From positions 7,740,001 to 7,804,000 of the forward strand of contig JAJKFL010000004.1 of the NCBI GenBank assembly GCA_021186555.1: a DNA stretch of 64,000 bases. Direction: 5' to 3'. Shown piece after piece: positions 32,118 through 43,278 of the stretch. This DNA is from Reticulitermes speratus. Taxonomy: Eukaryota; Arthropoda; Insecta; Blattodea; Rhinotermitidae. How positions within the stretch are numbered: position 1 is the first letter of the stretch; each line of letters starts with the position of its first letter. The notes under the pieces are model-generated. The model did no database searches, had not been told where the DNA came from, and saw only the letters and a program-made list of their open reading frames with translations. The position numbers and the translations under genes were made by a program.

Positions 32118-32655
32118 GGCCGCGATAGCTCAGCCGGTATAGCGACTCGCTACGGGCTGGACGGTCCAGGGTTCGAATCCCGGTGGAGCCGACATTTTCC
32201 GCACCCGTCCAGACCGGCACTGGGGCTCACCCAGCCTCCTGTACAATGGGTACCGGGTCTCTTTCCCGCGCTTAAGCGGCCGGGCCGTGGGCGTTGACCA
32301 CTCACCTCCATCTAGTTTTTTTTTCTATGGCTCGACAGCCCTATATGGGCCTGGGCCTCCTCGTTTCGTCGAGGTTTTATGGTCACACACATTTAGACAC
32401 ACCACAGTCGGTAGGACTCCTCTGGACGAGTGACCAGTCCGTCGCAGAGACCTCTACCTGACAACACACAACACTCACAACAGACAGACATCCATGCCCC
32501 CGGTGGGATTCGAACCCACGATCCCAGTAAGCGAGCGGCCGAAGACCCACGCCTTAGACCGCACGGCCACTTGGATCGGCCACCTCCATCTAGTGCCAGG
32601 GTTAAAGATAGAGTAGAGCTATAACTCTACTCCCCCTGTGGGCCTTCATGGCCTA
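32118..32655 (+). repeat. SINE S-B, full length, split by an S-A insertion
   Basis: Head 'gatagctcagccggtatagc', box B 'gggttcgaatcccggtgg', body to 'cacctccatctagt' (32316), then resumption at 32581 with the duplicated target and 'gagtagagctataactctac'. This is the best-preserved S-B copy and defines the family. Confidence 0.9.
32317..32580 (-). repeat. SINE S-A nested in S-B, 14-bp duplication
   Basis: A complete S-A in minus orientation, starting with a T-run. It is flanked by exact cacctccatctagt at 32303-32316 and 32581-32594, both inside S-B. This dates S-A activity after this S-B insertion. Confidence 0.95.
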
Positions 32656-33117
32656 TTCTAGGATGAACTTTGCTAGACGGTGAAGTGGGTAGGTCGCAGA
32701 GACCTAGAGCCGTCGTGGGATGCTCGTGCTGGTAATGCAAGTGGTGTCATCCATTCCAGAGCCCGGTATATCCCAGCGTTTGGAAGAAACTTTTGCCTCC
32801 CCTTCCCACTGCCGTCATGGTTTGGCACCGTTTATGGAGACAGAAGTATCCTCGGACACGTTGGTAACGTACCAAACTACACGGAGTCATGTTTCACAAT
32901 ACCGGCATTTAGTCACTATGGTGAGTGAATTACCCTGGCTCCCCATACTTTGAGGTTCAGTGGGTCCCCTTTATCCGTTTCCCCCGTACGTACGGAGCCA
33001 AGTGTTGTAGGGTCTTATACGTTACGAATCCTCGCACTTCGGTTGTCACAGCGGACAACTAATTTCCCAAGCCAAAACGGTAAAACCTAAAAAGGTAAAG
33101 TAACACTATAACACGTC
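32656..33117. other. No gene; weak ribozyme-like repeat
   Basis: A block at 32790-32890 with 'acgttggtaacgtaccaaac' is related to the repeat at 9276. Otherwise nothing. Confidence 0.35.
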
Positions 33118-33331
33118 ATGACGGCACGGAGGGGTAGTAGAGGTATAACACTGCACTTTCTTTAACCTCGGCGCTAGATGTGGTGGGTGGGTGGTCAACG
33201 CAACGCTTCGGCCGCTTTATCCCCGGGAAAGACCCGGTACCTATTCTGCAGGAGGCTGGGTGGGCCGCAGGGTAGGTCTGGACGGGTGCGGAAAGTTTCA
33301 CCTACACCGGGATTCGATCCCCGGACCACTC
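33118..33331 (-). repeat. SINE S-B, head-truncated
   Basis: The minus-strand body 'cggccgctttatccccggg', 'gacccggtacctattctgca' ends in box-B complement 'gggattcgatccccgg'. The distal head is lost. Confidence 0.8.
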
Positions 33332-33587
33332 AAAACGGTTTCAGCCCATTTCCCCTCATTTGTGGGGGGGAGGGGGCAAATTATTGATGATCTATACGCA
33401 ACGATGTCCCGCACTCCCGTGTTTCACATGCGTGGAGCACAAATTTTCTAACAGAAATCGTTTAATGATGCGTGCATTCACCATTTTCTCCCACTGTCCT
33501 GCTCATGAGCCACGGTCTTGCCCGCGATTTGTGAGAAACCACTAAGACACGACTCCAAGAGACGATTAAGGACTATTAGGTCGGTTA

Positions 33588-33622
33588 TTTATACTACTAC
33601 TACTACTACTACTACTACTGCA

Positions 33623-33679
<57 letters not shown>

Positions 33680-33810
33680 AACTACTAATGGGATTGCGCA
33701 GAATGGGCATAAAATATATTATAGGCTTTATAAAAGTCGATGGTGTATATGTATGTATGTGTGTGTGTATGTATGTGTGTATGTATGTATGTATGTATGT
33801 GTGTGTGTGT

Positions 33811-33846
<36 letters not shown>
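33588..33846. repeat. Cluster of microsatellites
   Basis: In order: (ACT)n at 33588-33662, (GCT)n to 33678, then (TATG)n/(GT)n from about 33747 and (TC)n to 33846. Frames across them encode low-complexity peptides and are artefacts. Confidence 0.95.
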
Positions 33847-33849
<3 letters not shown>

Positions 33850-33859
33850 TTAGTTTGTG

Positions 33860-34209
33860 TTTCATGTAGGCGAAACATCGACGATGATATATATTTCGAT
33901 ATATCGGAGGGTTGTTTCGCAGAGTATGATTTATTAACTTCGTGGCGGAAAATTGGAAGAAAGATAGTACAGTCAATAACATTTAACTCAATGAAATTAA
34001 TGGCGCATTATGGGTACTTTTTTTTTACGAACTTACGAATTTACGAGGAAATATTTGCTGGTTGATGTGACTTAAAAATTTTAGCAATTCAACACGTAAC
34101 GTAAATGTTTGCATGGAAGAAATATTTTTAGATAAGACAGGCATAAAAAAAGTTCTTAAATGTCAATATTACACGTTAAAAGTCAACGGGCTTTGTGCAT
34201 GGTAACTAA
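33860..34209. other. No gene recognised
   Basis: A+T-rich sequence without a recognisable feature. Confidence 0.4.
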
Positions 34210-34320
34210 ATAGCGCGACAACCTTACCACCTTCATGTGCCGATTGTCTAGAAATCTGCGAGCCTCAACCTCCTGGAACCCTCAGGGCCTGTCCAGGCAT
34301 GTAATGGGATTACTTTACTT
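34210..34320 (+). repeat. SINE S-D tail
   Basis: It matches the S-D 3' end ('gacaaccttaccaccttcat', 'gtctagaaatctg', 'tgtaatgggatt'). The sequence after it is interrupted by an S-A copy. Confidence 0.8.
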
Positions 34321-34623
34321 TTCTCTCTCTCTCTTCTTCTTCTTCTTCTTCTTCTTCTTCTTCTTCTTCCAATGGCTCGACAGCCCCTTGGGGGCCTAGG
34401 CCGCCTCATTTTTTCGAGGCTTCACGATCACACTTTTTAGACACACCACACTCGGTAGGACTCCTCTGGACGAGGGACCAGCCTGTCGCAGAGACCTCTA
34501 CCTGACAACACACAGCACTCACAACAGACGGACATCCATGCCCTAGGCGGGATTCGAACCACAATCCCAGTAAGCGAGCGACCGCAGACCCACGCTTTAG
34601 ACCGCACGACCACTGGGATCGGC
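34321..34623 (-). repeat. SINE S-A with long (GAA)n tail, inserted in S-D
   Basis: The plus strand begins with (TC)n and (TTC)n (34321-34369), the 3' tail of a minus-strand S-A; the head ends 'gggatcggc' at 34623. Flanks tactttactttt and tactttaccttt look like its target duplication within S-D, 'gggattactttac' being the S-D terminus. Confidence 0.85.
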
Positions 34624-34639
34624 TACTTTACCTTTTGCT

Positions 34640-35090
34640 TTAACTGAATAGCGCTCTGTGTGCAAAATCAGTCGTTTTATTTTACAATAGTGTGCTATGT
34701 GTCATTATAGGTCGCATTGCTACCGGCATGTCGGTGGTCACCGATAACTTCACGATACTTGTCTAAACATCTGCTGTAAACAATACATTTGTGGCTAAGA
34801 GGTGATTGCTTGTGATGTTTGAATCAATAACAGGCTTTATTCAACGTTTGTATTGCAGTCACATGTCACTGTCCGACATACTGATGTTTAGAAAGACAAA
34901 GACGTGTTGTACACAGTCACGGCTGGGAAGGGTGGGGGACGCAATAGGAGACGGTGTGTTCAGTCGGTCGAAACTATTTAGCTCTGCGGTGCGGTGAAAC
35001 TGGCTTTACGATTTGAGCTGGCTGACCTCAGCAGTGACGTACTTTTCGGGAACGATTTAATTAATGTTTGTGAAAGGTACTGTACACACC
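34640..35090. other. No gene recognised
   Basis: No recognisable feature. Confidence 0.4.
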
Positions 35091-35419
35091 GCCGATCCCA
35101 GTGGCCGCTCGGTCTAAAGGCGGTGGCGCAGTTGGTTGAGGCACTGCGCTACAAACCGGAACGTCGCGGGTTCGATTCCCGATGGTGTCATTGGAATTTT
35201 TCCTTGACATAATCGTTTCGGTCGCACTATGGCCCTGGGGTTGACTCAGCCTGTAACAGAAATGAGTACCAGGAATATTTCCTGGGGGGTAAGGGCGGCC
35301 GGTGCGTAGGGCTGACAACCTTACCACCTTCATGTGCCGACTGTCTAGAAATCTGGGAGCCTCAACCTCCTGGAACCCTAAGGGTCTGTCTAGGCCTGTA
35401 ATGGGATTGCTTTACCTTT
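35091..35419 (+). repeat. S-A head stub fused to complete SINE S-D
   Basis: The first 27 bases are the S-A 5' end (gccgatcccagtggccgctc, ggtctaa). The sequence then passes directly into S-D 'ggcggtggcgcagttggttg', which is complete to 'gggattgctttacctttt'. Either S-D inserted into an S-A copy or a two-headed SINE was mobilised. Confidence 0.8.
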
Positions 35420-35439
35420 TACTGCACAATAATTTTGTT

Positions 35440-35487
35440 TACTGCTGCATGTTTCGGCTAACTATCGTAGCCATCATCAGGGAGTCA
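35440..35487 (-). ncRNA. Hammerhead-ribozyme-like motif, left arm
   Basis: Minus strand: CTGATGA, extra T, stem II GGCTA/TAGCC, GAA, ACATGC, A, GCAG. The stem III palindrome is broken (ACATGC rather than ACATGT), so this arm is probably weaker than its partner. Confidence 0.5.
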
Positions 35488-35621
35488 TTTTCCACAGACG
35501 TGCGCAGCTTGCAGTATGTCGTTGAATGGTAATGTGTACATTTATTGTTTACAGCCGTAGTCACTGTACAGTAGCAGTGATTTTATGTAGTGTGAATTGT
35601 GTGTGGTATTAAACTACAGTA

Positions 35622-36037
35622 CAGCAGGCCCTCGATTTAACGGACTAGTTGTGGGGGAAGGAGTGTCCGCTATTGCCGAAAGTCCGTTAATTCGAATGTA
35701 TTTTAAAAACATATGTTAATAACGAACTTACAATGTACTACAGGATGTATTAAAATGTTATTATAATGTATAAATATGAATAAAATATTATTATAATGTA
35801 CATTGAGTAATTTATACACGCCACTAAAATATCTGTTAAAAATATAAAAATAAATTTACGACAGGAACCAAACTTTATTTTAATTAAACACGTCAAAAAC
35901 TGTACAGTGTAACTAGTGGAGTGTTTCCACCACTTTTTAAATTTTTTTTTTCTTAAAGGTCACACAAAGTTAAGAAAAGGTTCTAAATTTTTCCTTTAGG
36001 ACAGAAATTTTTTGTCCGTTAAATCGAGGGCCTACTG
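35622..36037. mobile_element. Tigger/pogo-type MITE with TA duplication
   Basis: Ends CAGCAGGCCCTCGATTTAAC and GTTAAATCGAGGGCCTACTG are inverted with one difference. TA flanks at 35620-35621 and 36038-36039. A+T-rich interior, no transposase. It is younger than the foldback it interrupts. Confidence 0.85.
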
Positions 36038-36225
36038 TATGTTAATACATAAATATGAAGTATGAAATATGTCTAACATTTTATGTATTAACATACTGTA
36101 TTTTAATATCATACACAATTCACACTAAATAAAATCACTGCTACTGTATAGTGACTACTGTTGTAAGTAATACATGTACACATTACCATGCATTGACATA
36201 TGCACGCTGCGCATGTCTGTGAAGA

Positions 36226-36275
36226 ATGACTCCCTGATGATGGCTACGATGGTTAGCCGAAACATGTAGCAGTAT
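36226..36275 (+). ncRNA. Hammerhead-ribozyme-like motif, right arm
   Basis: Plus strand: GACTCC, CTGATGA, extra T, stem II GGCTA/TAGCC, GAA, palindrome ACATGT, A, GCAGT. Stem I pairs 4 of 5 with one C-C mismatch. Confidence 0.55.
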
Positions 36276-36294
36276 ACAGAACTATTGTGCAGTA

Positions 36295-37263
36295 GTTGGT
36301 AATTCAATTCAATTCAGTGGGTATTTATTAACGTGCAGACTTAACAGCACAAGTGCCAATTATAAAGCCAGCACAAAAGCACAAAATAAAACACAAAACA
36401 GTACAAATACACAAGACAAAACACTAAAGAAACAAAACAAATATGAAGTAAAACAATATAAAAGAAGTACTGGATCCAATACCCTGACGAACATAGCTGA
36501 CTTGTTTTAAAAATGTCGCATTGACCGAACTGCAGCATCGAATTCAATATTTACATTGATAACAGGTCATTAATCAAGACAGACCTACCATTGAATATAC
36601 TAATATCCCCACTGATGGCATAATAATAATAATAATAATAATAATAAGAAACTTATATGTAAAATAACTGCACGCAATATGTATAATATTAAGTATGTTA
36701 ATGGACACCGGTTTTGGGGGGGGGGGGGTTAGCGGTCTGCGTGCAGTGAATCGCATCTGAACCCTCTATCACGAAGTATCGGTGTCCCATACAGGTGACA
36801 CTGGCAGACGTAATGGTACAGTGTAGGCGTGACCAAACAACCGTTGTTACGCGTGGATGTAGGTAAGGCATTATTACTGAGGGCAGTGCTTCCGGTGCTG
36901 TTGCACGGTTGCCCATCCCACCACCGGAAGCAGCGCCACTCTCCCACACGGTGAGTACAGCTAACATTCCGTGTGGAAACGTCTTCTGTGTGACGTAGCC
37001 TGCACGTACGTTACGTAATGCCGTTTGAGAAGCGGGCGTGATTCTGCAGCGAGAACAAGTTTGTGTGTAGTTGGTGTGAGTTGTAACTTTGCTCTGAAGA
37101 CAGACCAACGGACAGTGGTTATTAGCGGCTGGACCGTCGGTCTGTTCACATCGACTGTAGGATACATCCAGCGTCCTATCCAACCGCTGTCGGGGCTAAG
37201 GGAGCCGCAGCGTGAAGCTAGGCACTCATCTATCTACTACTGATATATATATATATATATATG
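36295..37263. other. No gene; microsatellites
   Basis: (ATA)n at about 36619-36647, a G-run at 36715-36728, (TA)n at 37244-37262, and a possible S-B scrap at 37170-37240. No exon-like signal. Confidence 0.45.
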
Positions 37264-37264
37264 T

Positions 37265-37455
37265 TTGGTCGAACTCGGTTATAACGTCATGAAAGCGATT
37301 GAATATTTTGTGTCGTTATAAACGAGTGTTGTTATAACGAAGGAGTATAGTGTTATGGTTAACAGTGAGGAATTAATTGGTACCGCAGAATATCTGACGT
37401 TATGTATGAGGTGTCGCATAAACCGATGTCGTTATAACCGGGTTCCATTATACAT
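37265..37455. mobile_element. Short MITE, mariner-like
   Basis: Ends 'gtcgaactcggttataacg' and 'cgttataaccgggttccat' are inverted, beside a (TA)n run on the left and TATA on the right. The interior holds more 'gttataacga' copies. No coding content. Confidence 0.6.
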
Positions 37456-37457
37456 AT

Positions 37458-37662
37458 GGCTGTCGCAATAGCGTAGTCCGTGTAAAGACTCTCTACGGGC
37501 TGGACGGTCTGGGGATCGAATTCTGGTGAGGGTGAGATTTTTCCATGCTGTCCAGACCGGCCCCGAGGCCCACCCAGCCTCCTGTACAATGGGTACCGGG
37601 TCTCTCCCGGTGGTCAAGCGGCCGGAACGTGGTGCTTACAACGCACCTGCTTCTAGTGCCTG
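37458..37662 (+). repeat. SINE S-B
   Basis: Head 'gcaatagcgtagtccgtgta', box-B-like 'ggggatcgaattctgg', body 'cccacccagcctcctgtaca', 'gggtaccgggtctctcccgg', 'cggccggaacgtgg'. It ends before the distal tail. Confidence 0.8.
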
Positions 37663-38430
37663 GTTTCGAATGGGTTCGAGCTGTAGTGTCTTTCTACCTC
37701 CGAACTGTGCCTAGATAGACATGTCATGGGATGACACACATACATCATATATACACACACTCCATTTAACGACGCTGTCGTATTTCAGGCAACGTAGCGT
37801 CGAATTGTAATATGGTTAGTAAACAATGCATTGGTGAAGGCGAAGAAGGAAGCTGCCCTTACCTAACTTTGAAGTGCTGTGACTGCGCTTACCTTAGGGG
37901 GGGACTGAAGACAGTCGCACTCGGAGATTCAGGCAGGTTTGCGGGCCGATATTTGAATCTTCTTGAGATTAAGGATGCGTGGATCTGTACCCGTACGCCC
38001 TCTGTTACACGCTACTACCTGACAGTGCGATAGAATGAGCGGATACATAAACAGTTAATTATCCACTGAAATTAGCATTACGGGTGGTGCTTCCGCTTAG
38101 TCTCATGGATGGTTACCTATGTTTCGGAGGAACATATTGCCTGCATCTACAGGGCGGACAATATTGCTTTCATTAATGTTACGTATCTGTACCTCTTTTT
38201 TACCTTTGTTTAATGTACTCACAGTTATTCAAATTGGTTATGGGAACAATTTTGTAACTTTCTTTATACACACTGTAAATATGTTTTGGAAATAAATAAC
38301 GTTAAAGTGAAATTGTTTGAGCCTTGTTTTAGTTCTGCTTCGAATTACAGGTTAAAAAGCTAAGCCCAATATAAAACTGTAACCTTCTAAACAGTTTCTT
38401 TAAACCCTTTAAAGGACGAAATGTTTATCT
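37663..38430. other. No gene recognised
   Basis: A block at 38090-38170 ('ggttacctatgtttcggagg') may belong to the decayed ribozyme-like family of 9276. Nothing else. Confidence 0.35.
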
Positions 38431-38492
38431 GTTTTATTATAAACCCAGTTCGTACCGCGCAGTAAACACTCTCGTTCTCGGTTATAAAAAAC
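38431..38492 (-). repeat. Dispersed repeat H, copy 3
   Basis: Reverse complement of the blocks at 4861 and 19981 ('acccagttcgtaccgcgcag', 'taaacactctcgttctcgg'). Confidence 0.6.
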
Positions 38493-38547
38493 AGTCAATT
38501 AATGCTGTGTAGGGTAAAATTCGCTGTGTGTTCTGTGATACATTTTT

Positions 38548-38760
38548 CAGTGGTGCAACAGCCCAACTGGGGCCTAGGCCGCCTAACTGTTGAGGTTTCT
38601 AGATCACACTCAGAAACACACACCCGGTAGGACTCCTCTGAACGAGTGATCAGTTCATCGCAGAGGCCGCTACCTACACAACACCCGATTCGAACCCACA
38701 ATTCCGGCAATCAGGCGGTTTCACACGTACTCCTTAGGTAGTACGGCCACCGGGATCGGC
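38548..38760 (-). repeat. SINE S-A, diverged
   Basis: The plus strand runs from 'ggtgcaacagcccaact' to 'gccaccgggatcggc'. Box-B complement 'gattcgaacccac' is kept. Flanks tctgtgatac and tctgggatac could be a decayed target duplication. Confidence 0.8.
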
Positions 38761-39650
38761 TCTGGGATACGTACAAACCACAGATACCCTGTGTGGGCAG
38801 AATCTAGAATTTTTTAGTGTTACAGCTGGCGGTCAGTAAACTAACCACGAGGTTTTAAAAGGTTAAAAAGTGACGCATGCATGGTATTCATATTTTTTGC
38901 GTAGGTAAATTGAAGTGTTTTCATTCATATACGCAAACATGTATTTTTACCTGATAACGGAGAATTGAAGTAAATTTGGTTTTTGCAGAAGTCTGACTTT
39001 CTCAGAATTAATTTATTGTGTGTTAGGTAACTCAGCTGTAAACGTGTGGTGCTTGCAACAGGGAGCCGTGTGTATAAAGTTTAGACTTGTCAACATCTGC
39101 TGACGTGAGTGTTTTGGCAGCCAGAGAGCGCGCCTGCCTGTGACATTCTTTGAACTGTCGAGCCGTAATCGCTTTGCTTCGTCACGGCTGCTCAAAGCGA
39201 TTTCTCCTTTCCTGTCGCGAATTGAATAGGCTGAAGCCATGTGGGGAGTCCCCATTGTTCAGGTCGGATCTGGATTGTAGATAATCGAGAAAGATCGATA
39301 GGGGGAGTGCTTGTGCTAATATATTATATTATTTGGAAGCGTTGACCGCCGGACTTAACGTAGAGGCTTCGTGACCTATACAGGGTGTTCTGTTATTGCG
39401 GCTCTGGTTGTATTTATTTATTACCGTGATGGGTTGAGACGTCTGTGTGGAGCTGCTACCTTGTATGGTCCTCAGCATGATAGATGAATGAAAATGGAGC
39501 AATGGTGGAATGATAGTTGTTAGGCGAAAATAGAAGTACGCATAGAAAAGTGTGACCCAATGCCACTAGGAACTACCGTGGAAATGAAGCCGGGACTTCG
39601 CGGTGAGAAGTCGACAACCAGCGCCCTGTTTATGGTGCGGTGTGGCTGTA
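38761..39650 (-). repeat. No gene; diverged S-E at about 39496-39650
   Basis: The last 155 bp resemble minus-strand S-E ('acccaatgccact', 'ccgggacttcgcggtgagaa'). The remainder is unrecognised. Confidence 0.5.
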
Positions 39651-39944
39651 CCGTTAGAACAGCTCACAGAAATGGGTGGCTGTTATGTCCTGTAATAAGT
39701 TAGCAATAATTATTGGTCACAGGCATCAGCGTTGCTACGTGTTACGAAATGCAATAGACTCTCTAGACTGGCTCTCCAGCTTAACCGCCTTGATTCTAAA
39801 TAAACAAATAGGCGAAACAATGTTTTTAATTATAATTTAATAACATAATTTGCATTACTATCACAGATATTTGAAATGTTATTGTGGTATTGTGTGTCTG
39901 TAATGGACAAACAAGTATTATGGTCAGTAAATGCCTGTGATCTG

Positions 39945-40166
39945 CCGCCGTTCGCTTACAGGGATTGTGGGTTCGAATCCCACCGGGGGCATGGATATCT
40001 GTCTGTTGTGAGTGTTGTGTGATGTCAGGTAGAGGTCTCTGCGACGAGCTGGTCACTCGTCCAGAGGAGTCCTACCGACTGTGGTGTGTCTAAAGTGTGT
40101 GATCATGAAGCCTTGATAATGAGGAGGCCCTGGCCCACTAGGGGCTGTTGCGCCATGGGGGGGGGG
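39945..40166 (+). repeat. SINE S-A, 5'-truncated
   Basis: It begins just before box B ('gggttcgaatcccaccgg') and continues through the complete S-A body to 'ggggctgttgcgccatgg' and a G-run. Part of the tRNA-like head is missing. Confidence 0.85.
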
Positions 40167-40178
40167 ATGCCAGTGATG

Positions 40179-40440
40179 CCCATCCCGGTGGCTATGCGGT
40201 CTAAGGCGTAGGTCTGCGGTTGCTCGATTGCTGGAATCGTGGGTTCGAATCCCGCTGAGAACATGGATGTTCGTATCCTGTGAGTGTTGTGTGTTGTGTA
40301 GGTAGCGGCCACTGCGACGAGCTGATAACTCGTTCAGAGGAGTCCTACCGGGTGTGTGTGTCTAAATGTGTGTTTGATGTAGAAACCTCGACAGTGAGAG
40401 GGCCTAAGCCGAATTTGGGCTGTTGCGCCAAAAAACAAAA
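40179..40440 (+). repeat. SINE S-A, complete, 12-bp duplication, tandem to another S-A
   Basis: Flanked by exact atgccagtgatg at 40167-40178 and 40441-40452. Full head, box B 'gggttcgaatcccgctg', body and 'gctgttgcgcc' plus A-rich tail. It inserted immediately after the tail of the preceding S-A copy. Confidence 0.92.
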
Positions 40441-40796
40441 ATGCCAGTGATGACTATTCGCTGTGCGCTGCATTTAATTCCTATATATTAATGTAATGTC
40501 CCGTTTGTGTCGGTTAACTTTTTAAAGTCCAGTGATAAGTATATGAACCAGCTCTTGTACCATTAAGAAACACTCCGTTTCACACACACGGCGTATCTGT
40601 GGGTTTGCTGTGATTCTCACACTAAATACCGGTTAATTCACTTAATCGATTAATCTTCATAATAGACGCAGTGTTCTCTGTGAGGTACGAACTGAAATTT
40701 CGTACTCGTATACACAGACTCTTCGACTTATGCAATTTCAAGTTACGTAGTTTTAAAAAAGTAACAAGAGAGGAATGTACGTATAACGTAACACTG

Positions 40797-41282
40797 ACGC
40801 GCGTTCGCGTAACCATTGTTGCCATGGAAAAGCAATAACTATTACATATTGTGTGTTTGTAGCCTTAGTTATCCAGCATGAAAAGTATTATATTGTCATC
40901 AGTGGCCTGTCTGGCTGTGCCGTATTTTTCCAACATTATCTTATAAACGGCACGATTTTCGGGAAAAAGTTTTTGAATATAAAATGTGTGTTTTGTTTTT
41001 CTCTACAACTTTTGTCCAAAAATTCTCATTCTGAGAATAATTCAGTGAGATATTATCATAAATGTACATAGGTCTTCATGTAAAGTACCCGTTATTCTTG
41101 TCAGATCTTAATGAAACTTGAATTTTCACGACAGATTCTCGAAAAAATACGCAGATACCAAATTTCATGAAAATCTGTCCAGTGGGATCCGAGTTGTCCC
41201 ATGCGTACAGACGGACGGACAGGCGGACAGACATGACGAAGCTAATAGTCGTTTTTCGCAATTCTGCGAACGCGCCTAAAAA
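40797..41282 (+). repeat. Dispersed repeat G, full-length copy
   Basis: It starts 'gcgcgttcgcgtaaccattg', contains 'aaacggcacgattttcggg', and ends with a 'gacggacggacaggcggac' block, 'atgacgaagctaatagtcg' and 'ctgcgaacgcgcctaaaa'. The first and last bases are inverted ('gcgttcgcg' against 'gcgaacgcg'), suggesting short inverted ends of a DNA element. Copies at 11486 (minus) and 43279 (partial). Confidence 0.7.
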
Positions 41283-41489
41283 TTAAATACCATTTTTTTT
41301 AAACACGCGCCGAATTTTTCCTTGCGAGAATGAAAGCGCAGCGGGACGAAGATGGCGGAAGAGTACTGTTGGGCGATAACACAATTGGCAGAGCGGTCAT
41401 GCTGCGGCCGATCAGGTTCCATTGTGCTGGAGTTTGCATTCCAACAGGACTCCTTTGTATGTACATCCAGTGCATAGTTGACCAAAATA

Positions 41490-41567
41490 CAGGGCGTACA
41501 CAAAATAATGGTGCGGTTTTAATAGTGAACACTATTACAACCGCACCATTCTTTTGTGTATGCCCTG
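41490..41567. mobile_element. 78-bp palindromic MITE with TA duplication
   Basis: CAGGGCGTACACAAAA and its near-complement TTTTGTGTATGCCCTG form the ends; the arms continue inward (aatggtgcggttttaatagt) to a few-base loop. TA lies at 41488-41489 and 41568-41569. The whole element is one hairpin, a minimal mariner/Tc1-type foldback. Confidence 0.9.
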
Positions 41568-41569
41568 TA

Positions 41570-42028
41570 TATACTCAGTTCCGACTTGCGCAAAATTTGA
41601 CTAGCGTAAGTCGGGGGGCGTCTGTATGTAATTTATTGTGAACGTGAGTCTTCAGAGTGTCAGTCAGGGTTAGTCCACTGCAGTGCTTGTAAGCAGTTGT
41701 CAAGCCGTGGCACTTCGCAACAACAGCATTAGCTGTTGTCTGTCAACGCACGCCACTTTACCAAGACGATGTAAACGCAGTGACCTAGACTGAAGGCGCG
41801 AAACTTTGGTGGGTTGCATGTGGCATGTGAGATTCTTACAGGGGTGAATTTTTAGATTATGGTTTTAGGGGAGGTGACGCCATGTAATTTTGTAAGTAGG
41901 TACCGATCTTTCGGAGAAATATTGCTGCCTGTATCTTGTACCCTGAAAACGGAGGCAGAAGTTTTTTTTTTCTGAAACGTTGGTACTCTTTGGCAGTTAC
42001 ATTTAAGAAAGCGTAAAAAAAGATAGTT
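41570..42028. other. No gene; weak ribozyme-like block
   Basis: At 41930-41985, 'ccctgaaaacggaggcagaa' to 'ctgaaacgttggtac' resembles a decayed unit with core CTGAAAA. Confidence 0.4.
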
Positions 42029-42275
42029 TTCCTGTCCACGCCATTAAGGCCTGTAGAGGTATAGCTCCACTCATTGTCGACACTAGATGAAGGTGAGTGG
42101 TTAGTTTCACGACCCGGCCGCTTTACCCCCGGGAAATAACATCGGTACCCATTTAATATGGGGCTGGGTGGACCCCAGAGCCGATCTGGACGTTTTGGTG
42201 AAGAGAAAAATCTATTTCCCCTACCGGGATTCGAATGCCAGACCGTCCAGCCCGTAGCCTAGTCGCTACTTCGGT
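42029..42275 (-). repeat. SINE S-B, near full length
   Basis: Minus-strand copy: 'gtccacgccattaaggcc', 'cggccgctttacccccgggaa', box-B complement 'gggattcgaatgcc', head 'cccgtagcctagtcgct'. Confidence 0.85.
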
Positions 42276-43278
42276 GTAGTTTAATAAACTAAGACGCAAA
42301 CAGGAAAAATAATTGGTATTACCATCAGCGTATGGAAGGTTGGAGGTAATGGAACTTTCCAAGTAGTAAGGAAATTACCAACTGCAGCACTGTTAATGTT
42401 GCGGACAGTAGTTGGATGGTATTAGGTACATTGCATGTTCGTGGACATGGTCGTGAGGACTAGACAGATGAAAATGCTCACCCTTTATAGTAACATACGA
42501 ATTCGGCACATTTGACCAGCCATGGCCCCCACTAATCGTATACAGGGGCGCAGTAGCTGCACCCCCCCCCCCCCCTGCTGCCCTGCTATCGGTTGGCTTT
42601 GCTTCTCAACATCCATTGTTCAGTGTCGTTGAAATCTTCGAGGATAACAAAGGAGGGTCGGACTGAGGCCGGCTCGAGTCGGAACTCACTCGAGCGTCTA
42701 GGAAAAGTCATGGTCTTTCCCTTAGCTTTAGTGAACTTACATTCATGTGGTAAGTGATTATTTCAAGACTTCTACAGATTTCTTTTATTCTAGTTTAAAA
42801 GCTGTAAAATAGTTCAATGGCTTTATTGTTATTGTGCTTTTGTACCTCTGAAATAAAGTCTGTTGATTATAGGAGTGGAAGTTTATAATGGATTTCGGCC
42901 TTTCCTTTCCTAACCTTTTGTTGAAACTTTTGTTATCAGCATTCATGTGAAAAGTGTGAATGTGATTTTGTGTTGAAAGCGTGTTTCGTGGGCATGCAAG
43001 GAAAACCCGCTAAGTCAAATAAAAGTTCTGAGAAAAATGGGCTTTCTCTGTCAGCAAACAAGTTTCCCCGGACTTTGCAAAAACTAAAGTGATTGTACCA
43101 TCGTAAATAATTCGTGAATGAAATTCGAAGATTTTCCAGGTCAAGGAGATGACAGATAGTGACTTAATAGTTAACAAATCTCATGTTTTAACCGAAGTGG
43201 ACTTAGCTGTTTTTTTTTTTTTTGTATGGCCACGATTTGTTTCTGGAAGGGGAAATTATGTGTATTACGAAACTTGGA
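42276..43278. other. No gene recognised
   Basis: A C-run lies at about 42561-42574. A frame at 43149-43502 is partly repeat G and is rejected as a gene. Confidence 0.4.

Larger units (their letters stand above)
35420..36294. mobile_element. Foldback element with two ribozyme-like motifs, split by a MITE
   Basis: Ends TACTGCACAATA and TATTGTGCAGTA are inverted; arms of about 200 bp match through 'gtagccatcatcagggagtc' and its complement. The spacer contains a Tigger-type MITE (35622-36037). With the MITE removed the arms join through 'attaaactacag' and 'tgttaatacat'. Confidence 0.75.

Noticed and set aside
33678..34065. Proteins rich in Tyr-Val-Cys or Arg-Glu/His-Thr
   Set aside because: They translate TATG, GT and TC microsatellites.
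41330..41641. 103-codon plus-strand frame
   Set aside because: It runs through a palindromic MITE and an unlabelled repeat; no conserved domain.
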